In this document: positions 1 through 6,853 of the stretch, piece by piece | How positions within the stretch are numbered: the stretch's first letter is position 1 | Layout: every line of letters starts with the position of its first letter | Assembly (NCBI GenBank): GCA_905209435.1 | Contig: CAJLTE010000134.1 | Location: forward strand, 1 to 6,871 | DNA: 6,871 nucleotides | Source: an uncultured Blautia sp. | Lineage (GTDB): Bacteria; Bacillota_A; Clostridia; Lachnospirales; Lachnospiraceae | Reading direction: 5' to 3' | Made by a program: the position numbers and the translations under genes | Notes under the pieces: model-generated | Database searches by the model: none | What the model was told of the DNA's origin: nothing | What the model saw: only the letters and a program-made list of their open reading frames with translations

Positions 1-162
1 TTACCTCCTGTTATTTATCAACGATAGTTTAATTAACCGCGGAATTTCCCGCGAAAATAAGTTATTGGAAACGCCGGTGCTAAGAAACGCGGAAATGTCC
101 GAAACCGCTGATAAATACTTTCGCCTGGGCTATTGGCTTAAGCATTTCGCACTACGTCACAT
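1..162 (-). ncRNA. Structured 5' leader RNA of the next gene (possibly an rplM leader)
   Basis: This is the roughly 160-nt untranslated region between the predicted start of transcription (about position 162) and the AGGAGG site. Reading the minus-strand RNA, three structures are visible. (1) A 5' hairpin: AAAUGCUU (147-140) pairs with AAGUAUUU (120-113), then comes an AA/GA internal loop, then GCC (137-135) with GGC (125-123). (2) A long-range helix: 117-104 pairs with 25-12 over 14 continuous pairs, two of them G-U, ending three bases before the ribosome binding site. (3) A GC-rich hairpin: CGCGGG (53-48) with UCCGCG (43-38). Structures 1 and 2 share bases 117-113. No U-run follows any stem, so control of translation or RNA stability is more likely than termination. 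It matches no riboswitch class I can recognise. Autoregulation by a ribosomal protein is a guess from the likely downstream gene. Confidence 0.55.
4..9 (-). promoter_or_regulatory. Ribosome binding site of a gene starting just beyond the left edge
   Basis: The minus strand reads AGGAGG here, a full Shine-Dalgarno core, with three bases (TAA) left before the window ends. A start codon should therefore lie within a few bases outside the window. The site follows a strong minus-strand promoter and a structured leader, so it serves the first gene of a new transcription unit. The order ecfT-truA-rplM-rpsI known from many Firmicutes makes rplM (L13) the best guess for that gene, but none of its coding sequence is visible. 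Confidence 0.8.
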
Positions 163-168
163 TGGGTT

Positions 169-197
169 ATTATATTATAAGGACCCTGTTCTGTCAA
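169..197 (-). promoter_or_regulatory. Perfect-consensus sigma-A promoter directed left
   Basis: The minus strand has TTGACA at 197-192 and TATAAT at 174-169, separated by exactly 17 bases. Both hexamers match the housekeeping consensus fully. A second overlapping TATAAT lies at 179-174 but would leave only 12 bases of spacing, so the first is preferred. Transcription should begin near A162 or G160. The promoter lies downstream of the truA terminator, so the next gene is transcribed independently of the lon-to-truA block. Two perfect hexamers at ideal spacing suggest a very strong promoter, as expected for a ribosomal protein operon. Confidence 0.9.
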
Positions 198-201
198 TAG
201 G

Positions 202-250
202 TTTTGTGTCGTTTTTTCAACTTTTTTCGTTACTCCCCCTTTTTTGTTTT
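202..250 (-). promoter_or_regulatory. Phased A-tracts upstream of the promoter (UP-like element or curved DNA)
   Basis: On the minus strand, A-runs occur at 202-205, 212-217, 222-227, 240-245 and 247-250. The three nearest the promoter have centres about 10-11 bases apart, close to one helical turn. They begin five bases upstream of the -35 hexamer. Such tracts bend DNA and can bind the C-terminal domain of the RNA polymerase alpha subunit, raising promoter strength. The tracts are seen; the function is inferred. The stretch from about 251 to 304 holds nothing further that I recognise. Confidence 0.5.
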
Positions 251-304
251 CCGCCTTTATCTCTTATCACAATTAAAGCAAAAATTTCCCTGATTTGATC
301 ATTC

Positions 305-357
305 AAAAAATGCATGTTACATTTCAGCCATTTAATCTGCTCAACTGCAACATGCAT
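305..357 (-). terminator. Intrinsic terminator downstream of truA
   Basis: In the minus-strand RNA, AUGCAUGUU (357-349) pairs perfectly with AACAUGCAU (318-310). The stem continues inward through G348-U319, C347-G320 and A346-U321, then UU/AA and AGC/GCU separated by single mismatches, closing on a ten-base loop. Six U residues (310-305) follow, the first of them also able to pair in the stem. The hairpin starts 13 bases after the truA stop codon. It is less GC-rich than a textbook terminator, but its length and U-tail make the call good. It separates the lon-to-truA block from the next promoter. Confidence 0.85.
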
Positions 358-370
358 CAATTTTTATAGA

Positions 371-1111
371 TCAGTCAAAAAATTCAATTCCCATCAATGT
401 AAGTCCCTGCGCCGGAGCTGTCGGACCTGCCATTTCGCGATTGCAGGCTTCCAGGATCGTCTTTACTCTTTCCGGTGGATACTGTCCGTTTCCTACTTCG
501 ATCAGAGTTCCGGAAATGATACGGACCATGTTGTAAAGGAATCCTGTTCCTGTTACACGGATAGTTACGATATCCCCGTCACGCCATACATCGATTCCTG
601 TTACTGTACGGATAGTTGTCTTTACCTGTGCTTTCGCACCACAGAATGAAGCAAAATCATGCTGTCCGATCAGATATGAGGTTGCCGCTTTCATTTTATC
701 TACGTCCAGTTTATAGTGGTAAAAATATGTGTATAAGCGCTCTGTCGGAACCGGAAATTTGCGGTTCAGGATGCGGTATTCGTAGGTTTTCTCACTGTCA
801 CAGTAGCGAGGATGGAAATCCGGTTCTACCTCTTCTGAGAGCTGAATGCGGATATCCTCAGGAAGCCACTGGTTTAGCGCATAGGAAATTTTTTCTCCCG
901 GAATACGTGTGTTGGTGTCAAATACTGCTACGTTTCCCATGGCATGGACACCTGCGTCTGTCCTGCTTGCGCCGATAGTTTCTATTTTTTCACCGAGAAG
1001 CTCGGACAGTGTATCATTTAATACCCCCTGTACAGTAATCCCATTTGGCTGTGTCTGCCAGCCGCAGTAGTTTGTGCCGTCATATGCAACTACAAGGCCA
1101 ATTCTTTTCAT
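371..1111 (-). CDS. truA: tRNA pseudouridine(38-40) synthase TruA
   Basis: TruA converts uridines 38, 39 and 40 of the anticodon stem-loop to pseudouridine in many tRNAs, without a cofactor; it acts as a cytoplasmic dimer. The 246-residue product has the normal family length. The N-terminal half starts with a YDGTNYCGWQ-type strand (10-19) and carries the catalytic motif ASRTDAGVHA (48-57), with D52 as the nucleophile equivalent. Family blocks around FHPRY (99-103) and KTYEYRI (108-114) follow. The C-terminal half has GTGFLYNMVR, near residues 189-198, and ends with the family motif PAQGLTLMGIEF. The ATG start is supported by GGAGGA at 1118-1123, six bases upstream. The gene lies 135 bases after ecfT, with a hairpin in the gap, and a terminator follows its stop. 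It may be cotranscribed with the ECF genes by read-through; only a very weak promoter-like match is seen in the gap. Confidence 0.97.
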   Translation of the reverse strand: MKRIGLVVAYDGTNYCGWQTQPNGITVQGVLNDTLSELLGEKIETIGASRTDAGVHAMGNVAVFDTNTRIPGEKISYALNQWLPEDIRIQLSEEVEPDFHPRYCDSEKTYEYRILNRKFPVPTERLYTYFYHYKLDVDKMKAATSYLIGQHDFASFCGAKAQVKTTIRTVTGIDVWRDGDIVTIRVTGTGFLYNMVRIISGTLIEVGNGQYPPERVKTILEACNREMAGPTAPAQGLTLMGIEFFD

Positions 1112-1171
1112 CTGTTTTCCTCCATAAAATATTGAAAACTTTTTCTATAACAATTCCATAACAGATAAACA

Positions 1172-1208
1172 ATATGCTGTAACCCATTCTTACCGGATTA
1201 CAGCATAT
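1172..1208 (-). terminator. Long hairpin between ecfT and truA, possible weak terminator or processing site
   Basis: ATATGCTGTAA (1172-1182) and TTACAGCATAT (1198-1208) form a perfect 11-bp inverted repeat. In the minus-strand RNA the stem gains three pairs (U-G, C-G, C-G; 1197-1195 with 1183-1185) and leaves a nine-base loop. It begins 38 bases after the ecfT stop. The RNA that follows is U-rich but interrupted (UGUUUAUCUGUU), so termination would be partial at best. A 3' stabilising or processing hairpin that sets the ecfT:truA ratio is equally possible. The rest of the gap (1112-1171) holds the truA ribosome binding site and A/T-rich sequence. Confidence 0.5.
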
Positions 1209-1246
1209 AAAATATCATTATAAATCAGTAACTGTTCAGTATCTTA

Positions 1247-2050
1247 TCAGATTCCTACGACTCTGAATATGATTGCAATTGCCAGATACCCCCACATCAC
1301 CACATACGCAATATAATCTCTTGACTGATAATGCAGCGGTTTCATCTGCGTTCTGTTATCGCCGCCATGATAGCATCTTGCTTCCATTGCCATTGCCAGA
1401 TCGTTGGCTCTTCGAAACGCTGAGATAAACAGCGGGACCAGAAGCGGGATCATGTTCTTGGCTTTCTGGATCAGGTTTCCATTTTCGAAATCTGCACCAC
1501 GGGCAATCTGTGCCTTCATGATCTTATCAGTTTCTTCCAGCAGGATCGGGATAAATCTTAATGCAATGGACATCATCATAGCAATCTCGTGGATCGGTAC
1601 ATGAAGCTTATTCAGCGGTCTGAGAAGTCGTTCCAGACCATCTGTGAGCTGATTTGGTGTTGTTGTCAGCGTCATAATTGAGGAACCGATCACAAGGTAA
1701 GTCAGGCGGATTGCCATTCTTCCTGCCAGTTTCAGGCCTTCTTCTGTTACATGCAGGATTCCCCACTGCCAGAGGACTTTTCCGGGTGTCAGAAGGATGT
1801 TGAATACTACTGTGATCATAAGCAGCATTACGATTGCTTTCAGTCCCTTAAACATGAATTTGGGCGGAACTTTTGAGATTATGATCATGCCCGCCAGGAA
1901 TAAAGTTGCTACTGCATATCCCGGAAATGTATGGAATACAAATACAGAGATAATGAATACCATGGTGCCTACCAGTTTTGCTCTTGGGTCCATCTTGTGG
2001 AGGATGGAGTTGGCAGGATAATACTGTCCTAATGTAATGTCTCGGATCAT
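1247..2050 (-). CDS. ecfT: ECF transporter transmembrane (T) component EcfT
   Basis: EcfT is the membrane scaffold of energy-coupling factor importers: it couples ATP hydrolysis by EcfA1/EcfA2 to toppling of an exchangeable S component that binds a vitamin or metal. The 267-residue product has the usual length. Hydrophobic segments lie near residues 26-41, 44-59, 70-88 and 112-129, with a last one near 246-265. The amphipathic coupling-helix region carries the motif QIARGADF (181-188) and a second motif, EARCYHGG (223-230). These correspond to the two Ala-Arg-Gly motifs that contact the ATPases; the second has Cys in place of Gly. The start ATG overlaps the ecfA2 stop (ATGA), and GGGAGG at 2060-2065 lies nine bases upstream, so translational coupling is likely. 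With no S gene nearby, this is best read as a group II module shared among S components encoded elsewhere. Confidence 0.95.
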   Translation of the reverse strand: MIRDITLGQYYPANSILHKMDPRAKLVGTMVFIISVFVFHTFPGYAVATLFLAGMIIISKVPPKFMFKGLKAIVMLLMITVVFNILLTPGKVLWQWGILHVTEEGLKLAGRMAIRLTYLVIGSSIMTLTTTPNQLTDGLERLLRPLNKLHVPIHEIAMMMSIALRFIPILLEETDKIMKAQIARGADFENGNLIQKAKNMIPLLVPLFISAFRRANDLAMAMEARCYHGGDNRTQMKPLHYQSRDYIAYVVMWGYLAIAIIFRVVGI

Positions 2051-2931
2051 GCTTCCTGTCCTCCCTTAATTTTCTCTGGTGCTGTCTTTCTCAGCACTGC
2101 CAGAATATTCTCTTTCGCCTCATCCACTGTAGTTGCGGTCACATCTACATCAAGTCCTTTTTCTTTCAACGCATGCATGATATAAGTGATCTGCGGCGCT
2201 GCAAGTCCCATGGCCTCCAGCTCCCTGTAATGGGCAAATACAGCTTTCGGAGCATCATCATATGCAATTTCTCCGTCATTGACTACAATCAGTCTCTCCG
2301 CGTATTTCGCAATATCCTCCATACTGTGAGATACAAGGATAATAGTAATTCCCCTTACTTTGTGAAGTTCTGCGATCTGGTCAAGGATATCATCGCGTCC
2401 TTTCGGATCCAGACCTGCAGTCGGCTCATCAAGGATCAGAATCTTCGGGTTCATTGCCAGTACACCGGCGATGGCAACTCGTTTCTTCTGTCCGCCGGAA
2501 AGTTCAAAAGGAGATTTGCTGTAATTTTTCTCCTTAAACCCAACATGCTGCAGTGCTTTTTTCGCTTCTACTTCTGCCTCTTCTCTGGACAAGCCCTGGT
2601 TCATCGGTCCAAAGCAGACATCAGAGAGCACATCATTCTCAAAAAGCTGATGTTCCGGATACTGGAACACCAGGCCTACCTCGCTTCGCAGAGCGCGGCG
2701 GTCATATTTCTCACTCCAGATATCCTCTCCATTATAGGTAATGGTACCGGAAGTCGGCCTGATCAGTGCGTTGAAATGCTGGATCAGAGTGGATTTTCCA
2801 CTTCCTGTATGTCCGATGATTCCGATAAACTGTCCGTCCGGAATCGTGAGATTCACATCTTTCAGCGCATGAATCTCATAAGCAGTCCCCGGACTGTAAG
2901 TATAAGTTACGTTCTTCAATTCTATAGACAT
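2047..2931 (-). CDS. ecfA2: ECF transporter ATPase EcfA2
   Basis: This is the second ATP-binding subunit of the ECF module; it forms a heterodimer with EcfA1 on the cytoplasmic face of EcfT. The 294 residues contain the full ABC ATPase set: Walker [10 protein letters not shown] (40-48, K46), Q-loop Gln90 in [10 protein letters not shown], signature LSGGQ (144-148), Walker B ILILDEP (164-170) with catalytic E169, D-loop LDP (174-176) and switch H202. The YPEHQLF segment after the Q-loop and the roughly 90-residue C-terminal extension are typical of EcfA2-type (CbiO-like) proteins. All catalytic residues are present, so both sites of the heterodimer should be able to act. The start overlaps the end of ecfA1 by ten bases, with GAGGAGC at 2945-2951 as a somewhat distant ribosome binding site. 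The stop overlaps the ecfT start. Stoichiometric coupled translation of the three genes is inferred. Confidence 0.96.
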   Translation of the reverse strand: MSIELKNVTYTYSPGTAYEIHALKDVNLTIPDGQFIGIIGHTGSGKSTLIQHFNALIRPTSGTITYNGEDIWSEKYDRRALRSEVGLVFQYPEHQLFENDVLSDVCFGPMNQGLSREEAEVEAKKALQHVGFKEKNYSKSPFELSGGQKKRVAIAGVLAMNPKILILDEPTAGLDPKGRDDILDQIAELHKVRGITIILVSHSMEDIAKYAERLIVVNDGEIAYDDAPKAVFAHYRELEAMGLAAPQITYIMHALKEKGLDVDVTATTVDEAKENILAVLRKTAPEKIKGGQEA

Positions 2932-3767
2932 AAGGCATTCACCAGCTCCTCTGTAGTCAGTATTCCCTCCGGAATATCCACTCCGGCTTTATGAAGTTCG
3001 TGTGCCAGAAGCGTTACCTGCGGCACATCCAGTCTGTATTCTTTCAGAGTTTCCACCTGGGAAAAGATCTCCTTTGGTGTTCCCTGCATCACTACTTCTC
3101 CGCTGTCCATGACATAAACCTTGTCTGCACGGACAACCTCTTCCATATAGTGTGTGATCAGAATGACTGTTACTCCTTCCTGTTTGTTAAGGTCACTGAC
3201 TGCCTCAAGAACTTCCTTTCGTCCGTTCGGATCCAGCATTGCAGTTGGCTCATCCAGAATGATGCATTTCGGACGCATTGCCATGACACCGGCAATGGCA
3301 ACCCTCTGCTTCTGTCCGCCGGAAAGTTTATTCGGAGAATGATAACGGTAAGATGTCATGCCTGTTTTTTTCAGGCTCTCATCTACACGCTCCCATATTT
3401 TCTCTGTAGGCACACCCATATTCTCCGGTCCGAAACCTACGTCTTCTTCTACTACAGTTCCAATAATCTGATTGTCAGGATTCTGAAAAACCATGCCCGC
3501 TTTCTGGCGGACTTTCCATAATTCCGGCTCTTTAGACGTGTCAATCCCATCTACCCACAATGTCCCTTCTGTCGGAAGCAAAAGTGCATTCAGATGCTTC
3601 GCAAGAGTAGATTTTCCGGAACCATTATGTCCCAGAACAGCCACGAATTGTCCGGCTTCAATGTCCAGGTTTACATCATTGACAGCACGCTGCGTATCCT
3701 GCACGTTACCATCTTCATCATACTTGAGATAGTCAAATCCCAGCTTGAATGCCTTGATAATTCCCAT
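2922..3767 (-). CDS. ecfA1: ECF transporter ATPase EcfA1
   Basis: This is the first ATPase of the ECF importer, the heterodimer partner of EcfA2. The 281 residues have Walker [10 protein letters not shown] (46-54, K52), Q-loop Gln95 in VFQNPDNQI, signature LSGGQ (148-152), Walker B CIILDEP (168-174) with E173, D-loop LDP (178-180) and switch H206. The NPDNQ segment after the Q-loop and the N-terminal strand with a YDEDGN insertion (16-21) are typical of EcfA1 and separate it from its paralogue. The ATG start gives the usual MGIIKA beginning; a GAGGA at 3779-3783 lies 11 bases upstream. It is the first of three overlapping genes (ecfA1-ecfA2-ecfT) and follows ysxC after 87 bases. Cobalt/nickel CbiO annotation is the common alternative label, but the paired A1/A2 layout without cbiM/cbiN favours the general ECF module. 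Confidence 0.96.
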   Translation of the reverse strand: MGIIKAFKLGFDYLKYDEDGNVQDTQRAVNDVNLDIEAGQFVAVLGHNGSGKSTLAKHLNALLLPTEGTLWVDGIDTSKEPELWKVRQKAGMVFQNPDNQIIGTVVEEDVGFGPENMGVPTEKIWERVDESLKKTGMTSYRYHSPNKLSGGQKQRVAIAGVMAMRPKCIILDEPTAMLDPNGRKEVLEAVSDLNKQEGVTVILITHYMEEVVRADKVYVMDSGEVVMQGTPKEIFSQVETLKEYRLDVPQVTLLAHELHKAGVDIPEGILTTEELVNALCL

Positions 3768-3798
3768 AATATTTTTTGTCCTCGTATTTTGTCTGTCT

Positions 3799-3840
3799 GC
3801 TGCTTATTTTCACAGGAAAAGAATCCCGTCAGTAAACAGC
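3799..3840 (-). other. Two-part hairpin in the ysxC-ecfA1 gap
   Basis: In the minus-strand RNA, GCUGUUUA (3840-3833) can pair with UAAGCAGC (3806-3799). Inside it, ACGGGA (3829-3824) can pair with UCCUGU (3817-3812) around a six-base loop, with one G-U pair in each part. No U-run follows, so it does not look like a terminator. It could shape processing or stability between the lon-ysxC part and the ECF part of the transcript. The pairing is seen; any role is inference, and chance pairing in an 87-base gap is possible. Confidence 0.3.
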
Positions 3841-3854
3841 GAATATTTATTTTT

Positions 3855-4460
3855 TCAGGCTTCTTCAGTAGCTGCCAGTCCGGTCAACTCGTCAATCAGA
3901 GCCCAGATCTCATCTCTTCCCTGCTTCGTCTCAGCAGAGAAAGGAATAATAATGCCATCTTTGCTCAGCTTCAGCCCTTCTTTGATTGCTTTGATATTTT
4001 TCTGAACCTGGCTTCGTTTGAGCTTGTCAAGCTTCGTTGCAATAATGATCGGCTCATAGCCATTGTTCAGAATCCAGTCATACATCATCTTGTCATTTGC
4101 AGATGGATCATGACGGATATCAATAAGAAGGAAAACCGCCTTCAGGTTTTTGGATGTATGAAGATATCTTTCGATCATCTTGCCCCATTTTTCCTTCTCA
4201 GACTGTGAAACCTTTGCGTATCCGTAACCAGGGAGATCTACCAGATACATGGCTTCATTGATATTATAAAAGTTAATGGTCTGTGTTTTTCCCGGCTGTG
4301 CACTTGTTCTGGCAAGAGATTTCCGGTTCATCAGCCCGTTGATCAGAGATGATTTTCCTACATTTGATTTTCCTGCAAATGCAACCTCCGGTCTGTTAGT
4401 ATCCGGGAGTTTGCTGGTGATACCGCATACGATATCTAATGATACATTTTTAATAACCAT
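3855..4460 (-). CDS. ysxC: Ribosome biogenesis GTPase YsxC/EngB (YihA family)
   Basis: YsxC is a small TRAFAC-class GTPase needed for late assembly of the 50S ribosomal subunit and essential in Bacillus subtilis. From the chosen start it has 201 residues, the usual family size, and all G motifs: G1 GKSNVGKS (30-37), the G2 region PGKTQT with T59 (56-61), G3 DLPG (75-78) within the family hallmark VDLPGYGYA, G4 TKLD (142-145) and G5 SAE (175-177). I chose the ATG at 4460 because GAGAGGAAA at 4464-4472 is a well-placed ribosome binding site and MVIKNV is a normal family N-terminus. A TTG at 4491-4493 would add 11 residues but lies inside a stem-loop with no good binding site. The gene follows lon by 60 bases, a pairing common in Firmicutes, suggesting cotranscription. 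Confidence 0.96.
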   Translation of the reverse strand: MVIKNVSLDIVCGITSKLPDTNRPEVAFAGKSNVGKSSLINGLMNRKSLARTSAQPGKTQTINFYNINEAMYLVDLPGYGYAKVSQSEKEKWGKMIERYLHTSKNLKAVFLLIDIRHDPSANDKMMYDWILNNGYEPIIIATKLDKLKRSQVQKNIKAIKEGLKLSKDGIIIPFSAETKQGRDEIWALIDELTGLAATEEA

Positions 4461-4483
4461 TGATTTCCTCTCTTTTTCACAAC

Positions 4484-4513
4484 AAAGAGTCAATCCAATC
4501 AGACTGACTCTTT
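4484..4513 (-). terminator. Hairpin between lon and ysxC, possible partial terminator
   Basis: AAAGAGTCA (4484-4492) and TGACTCTTT (4505-4513) are a perfect 9-bp inverted repeat. In the minus-strand RNA the stem extends by GUC (4504-4502) with GAU (4495-4493, first pair G-U), giving 12 pairs around a six-base loop. It starts seven bases after the lon stop. On the minus strand the stem ends in UUU followed by GUUGUG, so any termination is probably incomplete. It ends 11 bases before the ysxC ribosome binding site, so ysxC may receive only part of the lon transcription. An RNA processing or stabilising role is an alternative. Confidence 0.5.
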
Positions 4514-4520
4514 ATTCTTT

Positions 4521-6833
4521 TTATACAAGTGCTTTATTCAGTACTTCTTTCATAGAACTTACAAATGTAATCGTAAGTCCGTCCGTGATTTCCTTATCTA
4601 ATTCCTGAATATCCGGCTTATTCTCGGCCGGTACTAATACTTCTTTAATCTTCGCATATTTTGCTGCAAGAAGTTTCTCTTTTAATCCACCAATTGGAAG
4701 TACTCTTCCTCTCAGTGTGATCTCACCGGTCATTGCAAGATCTGCTCTTACTGGTTTTTTAATAATTGCGGAAAGAATCGCAGTTGCCATGGTAATACCT
4801 GCGGACGGTCCGTCTTTTGGTACTGCCCCTTCCGGAATATGCACGTGAATATCGTTTTCCTGGAAAAATTCCGGTCCGACATTATAGTCAGAAGCAATGG
4901 AACGGATGTAAGTAATACCTGCCTGCGCAGACTCTTTCATCACATCTCCAAGCTGTCCGGTAAGTATCAGCTCCCCTTTTCCAGGCATTACATTGACTTC
5001 AATCTGCAGAGTATCACCGCCAACCTGTGTCCAGGCAAGACCACGTGAAATACCGATCTCATCTTTCTTATTTGCCATAAGATAGTTGAAATGTTCTTTT
5101 CCGAGAAAATCTGACAGATTCTTAGAAGTTACGGTGACTTTCTTCTTATCCTCTTCCATGATCAGACGTGCAGTTTTTCTGCAGATCTGTCCGATGGTTC
5201 TCTCCAGATTTCGAACGCCGGCTTCTTTTGTATAATTATTGATGATCTTCTTAAGTGCAGCAGACTGAATTGTCAGTTTGCCTTTCTCAATACCATTCTC
5301 TTCCATCTGCTTCGGAATCAGGTGTTCCTTTGCGATGTGCTCTTTCTCATTCTCTGTGTAGCCTGCGATCTCGATCAGTTCCATACGGTCGAGAAGAGGT
5401 CTCGGAATGCCCTGCACATCATTTGCAGTTGCAATAAACAGTACTTCGGAAAGATCCTGCGGTACTTCTATATAGTGATCCATAAATTTGCTGTTCTGCT
5501 CCGGATCAAGTACCTCCAGAAGTGCGGCAGAAGTATCTCCCTTATAGTCACTGCTGGTCTTATCGATCTCGTCCAGAAGCATCAGCGGATTACTTACACC
5601 TGCCTGCTGTAATGCGGCAGTAATTCTGCCAGGCATTGCTCCTACATAAGTCTTTCTGTGGCCTCGGATCTCGGCTTCATCCCTCACACCGCCCAGACAG
5701 ATACGCACATATTTCTTGTGCATAGCTTCTGCAATAGACTTGGCGATAGATGTTTTACCTGTTCCAGGAGGTCCTACCAGACAAAGGATCGGACTCTTGC
5801 CTTTGTGTGTCAGTTTACGGACAGAAAGGAATTCCATCACGCGCTCTTTCACATCTTTCAGTCCATAATGACCTTCCTGAAGCACTTTCCATGCTTCTTT
5901 CAGATCATCGGAGTCTGTGGATTTCTTATCCCACGGAAGTGCCAGCATGGTCTCGATATAACCACGGAGTACCGCATTCTCGGATACATTGCTGTTGGTG
6001 TTCTTAAATCTCTCGATTTCTTTGCTGATCTTCTCTTTTACTTCGTCACTGGCCTGAAGCTCCTGAAGCTTCTTCTTGAATTCCTCTGCATCATCCGCAG
6101 TGTTGTCCTCTCCCAATTCCTCACGGATCAGTTTCAGCTGCTCTCTGAGAATGTATTCTCTCTGGTTCTTGTCAACTCTGGCTTTCACTTTCTTCTGGAG
6201 ATCTCTTCCGATCTGCATAATTTCGATCTCATTGCTTAAAATCGCGCCCAGAACTTCATATCGCTCCTCCAGTGTAAGTGCCTCCAGGATCTTCTGTTTA
6301 TTCTGATAAGACAGAGGAAGATTTACAGCAATCTGCTCAACCAGTTCCTCTATATTCTCTATATTTAAAATCTGTGCTACCAGTTCTTTGCTGACTTTTC
6401 CATTCTCCATGCAGTATCTGTGGAACAATTCCTTCAGACTTCTGTACATGGCTTCCATCACTGGCTCCGGCATCTGCATAGTTTCATCATCTACCGGTGT
6501 GATCTCACTTCTGATAAATGGAAATTCCTGTTCAAATTTTACAAGTGTGGCACGTCCTGTTCCCTCTACAAGCACTCGCAGGAGGTTCTGCGGAAGTTTC
6601 ACAACCTGCTTGATATAAGCAATGGTTCCCACCTGATAGACGCCTGCCAGATCCGGTGTCTCCACCTCAGGATCAATCTGTGTCACCAGAAAAATCTTCT
6701 GGTCATGAAGCATGGCAGCTTCAATGGCTTTAACAGAACGCTCACGGCTTATATCAAAATGAACAATCATCCCCGGGAGAATCGTTGTTCCCCTGAGAGC
6801 AATCGACGGCAGCACCATATTCTGATTTGTCAT
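4521..6833 (-). CDS. lon: ATP-dependent protease Lon (LonA type)
   Basis: Lon is a cytoplasmic hexameric AAA+ serine protease that unfolds and degrades damaged and selected regulatory proteins. The 770-residue product is full length for LonA. The N-terminal substrate-binding domain starts [14 protein letters not shown] (8-21), followed by a charged helical region with coiled-coil character (about 205-280). The AAA+ module has Walker A GPPGTGKT (354-361), Walker B LMLLDEID (417-424), sensor-1 N471 in IATAND and an RPLLDRME segment (478-485). The protease domain contains PKDGPSAG (672-679) with catalytic S677 and GLKEKLLAA, in which K720 completes the Ser-Lys dyad. No long membrane insertion is present, which argues against LonB. 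The ATG start has a modest GAAAGGGA-like ribosome binding site at about 6845-6852, 12 or so bases upstream. Only 17 bases separate it from the preceding probable stop, so it appears to sit inside an operon; no heat-shock operator is visible in the short upstream stretch. Confidence 0.98.
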   Translation of the reverse strand: MTNQNMVLPSIALRGTTILPGMIVHFDISRERSVKAIEAAMLHDQKIFLVTQIDPEVETPDLAGVYQVGTIAYIKQVVKLPQNLLRVLVEGTGRATLVKFEQEFPFIRSEITPVDDETMQMPEPVMEAMYRSLKELFHRYCMENGKVSKELVAQILNIENIEELVEQIAVNLPLSYQNKQKILEALTLEERYEVLGAILSNEIEIMQIGRDLQKKVKARVDKNQREYILREQLKLIREELGEDNTADDAEEFKKKLQELQASDEVKEKISKEIERFKNTNSNVSENAVLRGYIETMLALPWDKKSTDSDDLKEAWKVLQEGHYGLKDVKERVMEFLSVRKLTHKGKSPILCLVGPPGTGKTSIAKSIAEAMHKKYVRICLGGVRDEAEIRGHRKTYVGAMPGRITAALQQAGVSNPLMLLDEIDKTSSDYKGDTSAALLEVLDPEQNSKFMDHYIEVPQDLSEVLFIATANDVQGIPRPLLDRMELIEIAGYTENEKEHIAKEHLIPKQMEENGIEKGKLTIQSAALKKIINNYTKEAGVRNLERTIGQICRKTARLIMEEDKKKVTVTSKNLSDFLGKEHFNYLMANKKDEIGISRGLAWTQVGGDTLQIEVNVMPGKGELILTGQLGDVMKESAQAGITYIRSIASDYNVGPEFFQENDIHVHIPEGAVPKDGPSAGITMATAILSAIIKKPVRADLAMTGEITLRGRVLPIGGLKEKLLAAKYAKIKEVLVPAENKPDIQELDKEITDGLTITFVSSMKEVLNKALV

Positions 6834-6853
6834 TTATTGTTCAGTCCCTTTCA

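Noticed and set aside
1..162. T-box, guanidine, FMN, TPP or SAM riboswitch in the leader
   Set aside because: The AUUCCGCGG segment recalls part of the T-box sequence, but the full GGUGGNACCGCG block and specifier stem are absent. I see none of the conserved core strings of the other classes.
65..298. A 77-residue plus-strand reading frame in the left intergenic region
   Set aside because: It starts with TTG, has no ribosome binding site, resembles no protein, and lies opposite the strong minus-strand promoter, A-tracts and leader.
1126..1131. TATTTT as a -10 element for truA
   Set aside because: Transcription would begin within the truA ribosome binding site, leaving no usable leader.
1144..1172. 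Possible promoter for truA (TTGTTT, 17 bases, TATAGA on the minus strand)
   Set aside because: Only three and four bases match the consensus hexamers, and the region is A/T-rich, so such matches are expected by chance.
2173..2994. A 273-residue plus-strand open frame opposite ecfA2
   Set aside because: It is the antisense shadow of a well-identified ABC ATPase gene, with no family resemblance or initiation signals. The other plus-strand frames opposite lon, ecfA1, ysxC and truA were dismissed for the same reason.
4461..4493. An 11-residue N-terminal extension of YsxC from a TTG start
   Set aside because: The TTG is inside a stem-loop without a binding site, while a good binding site and ATG give the normal family N-terminus.
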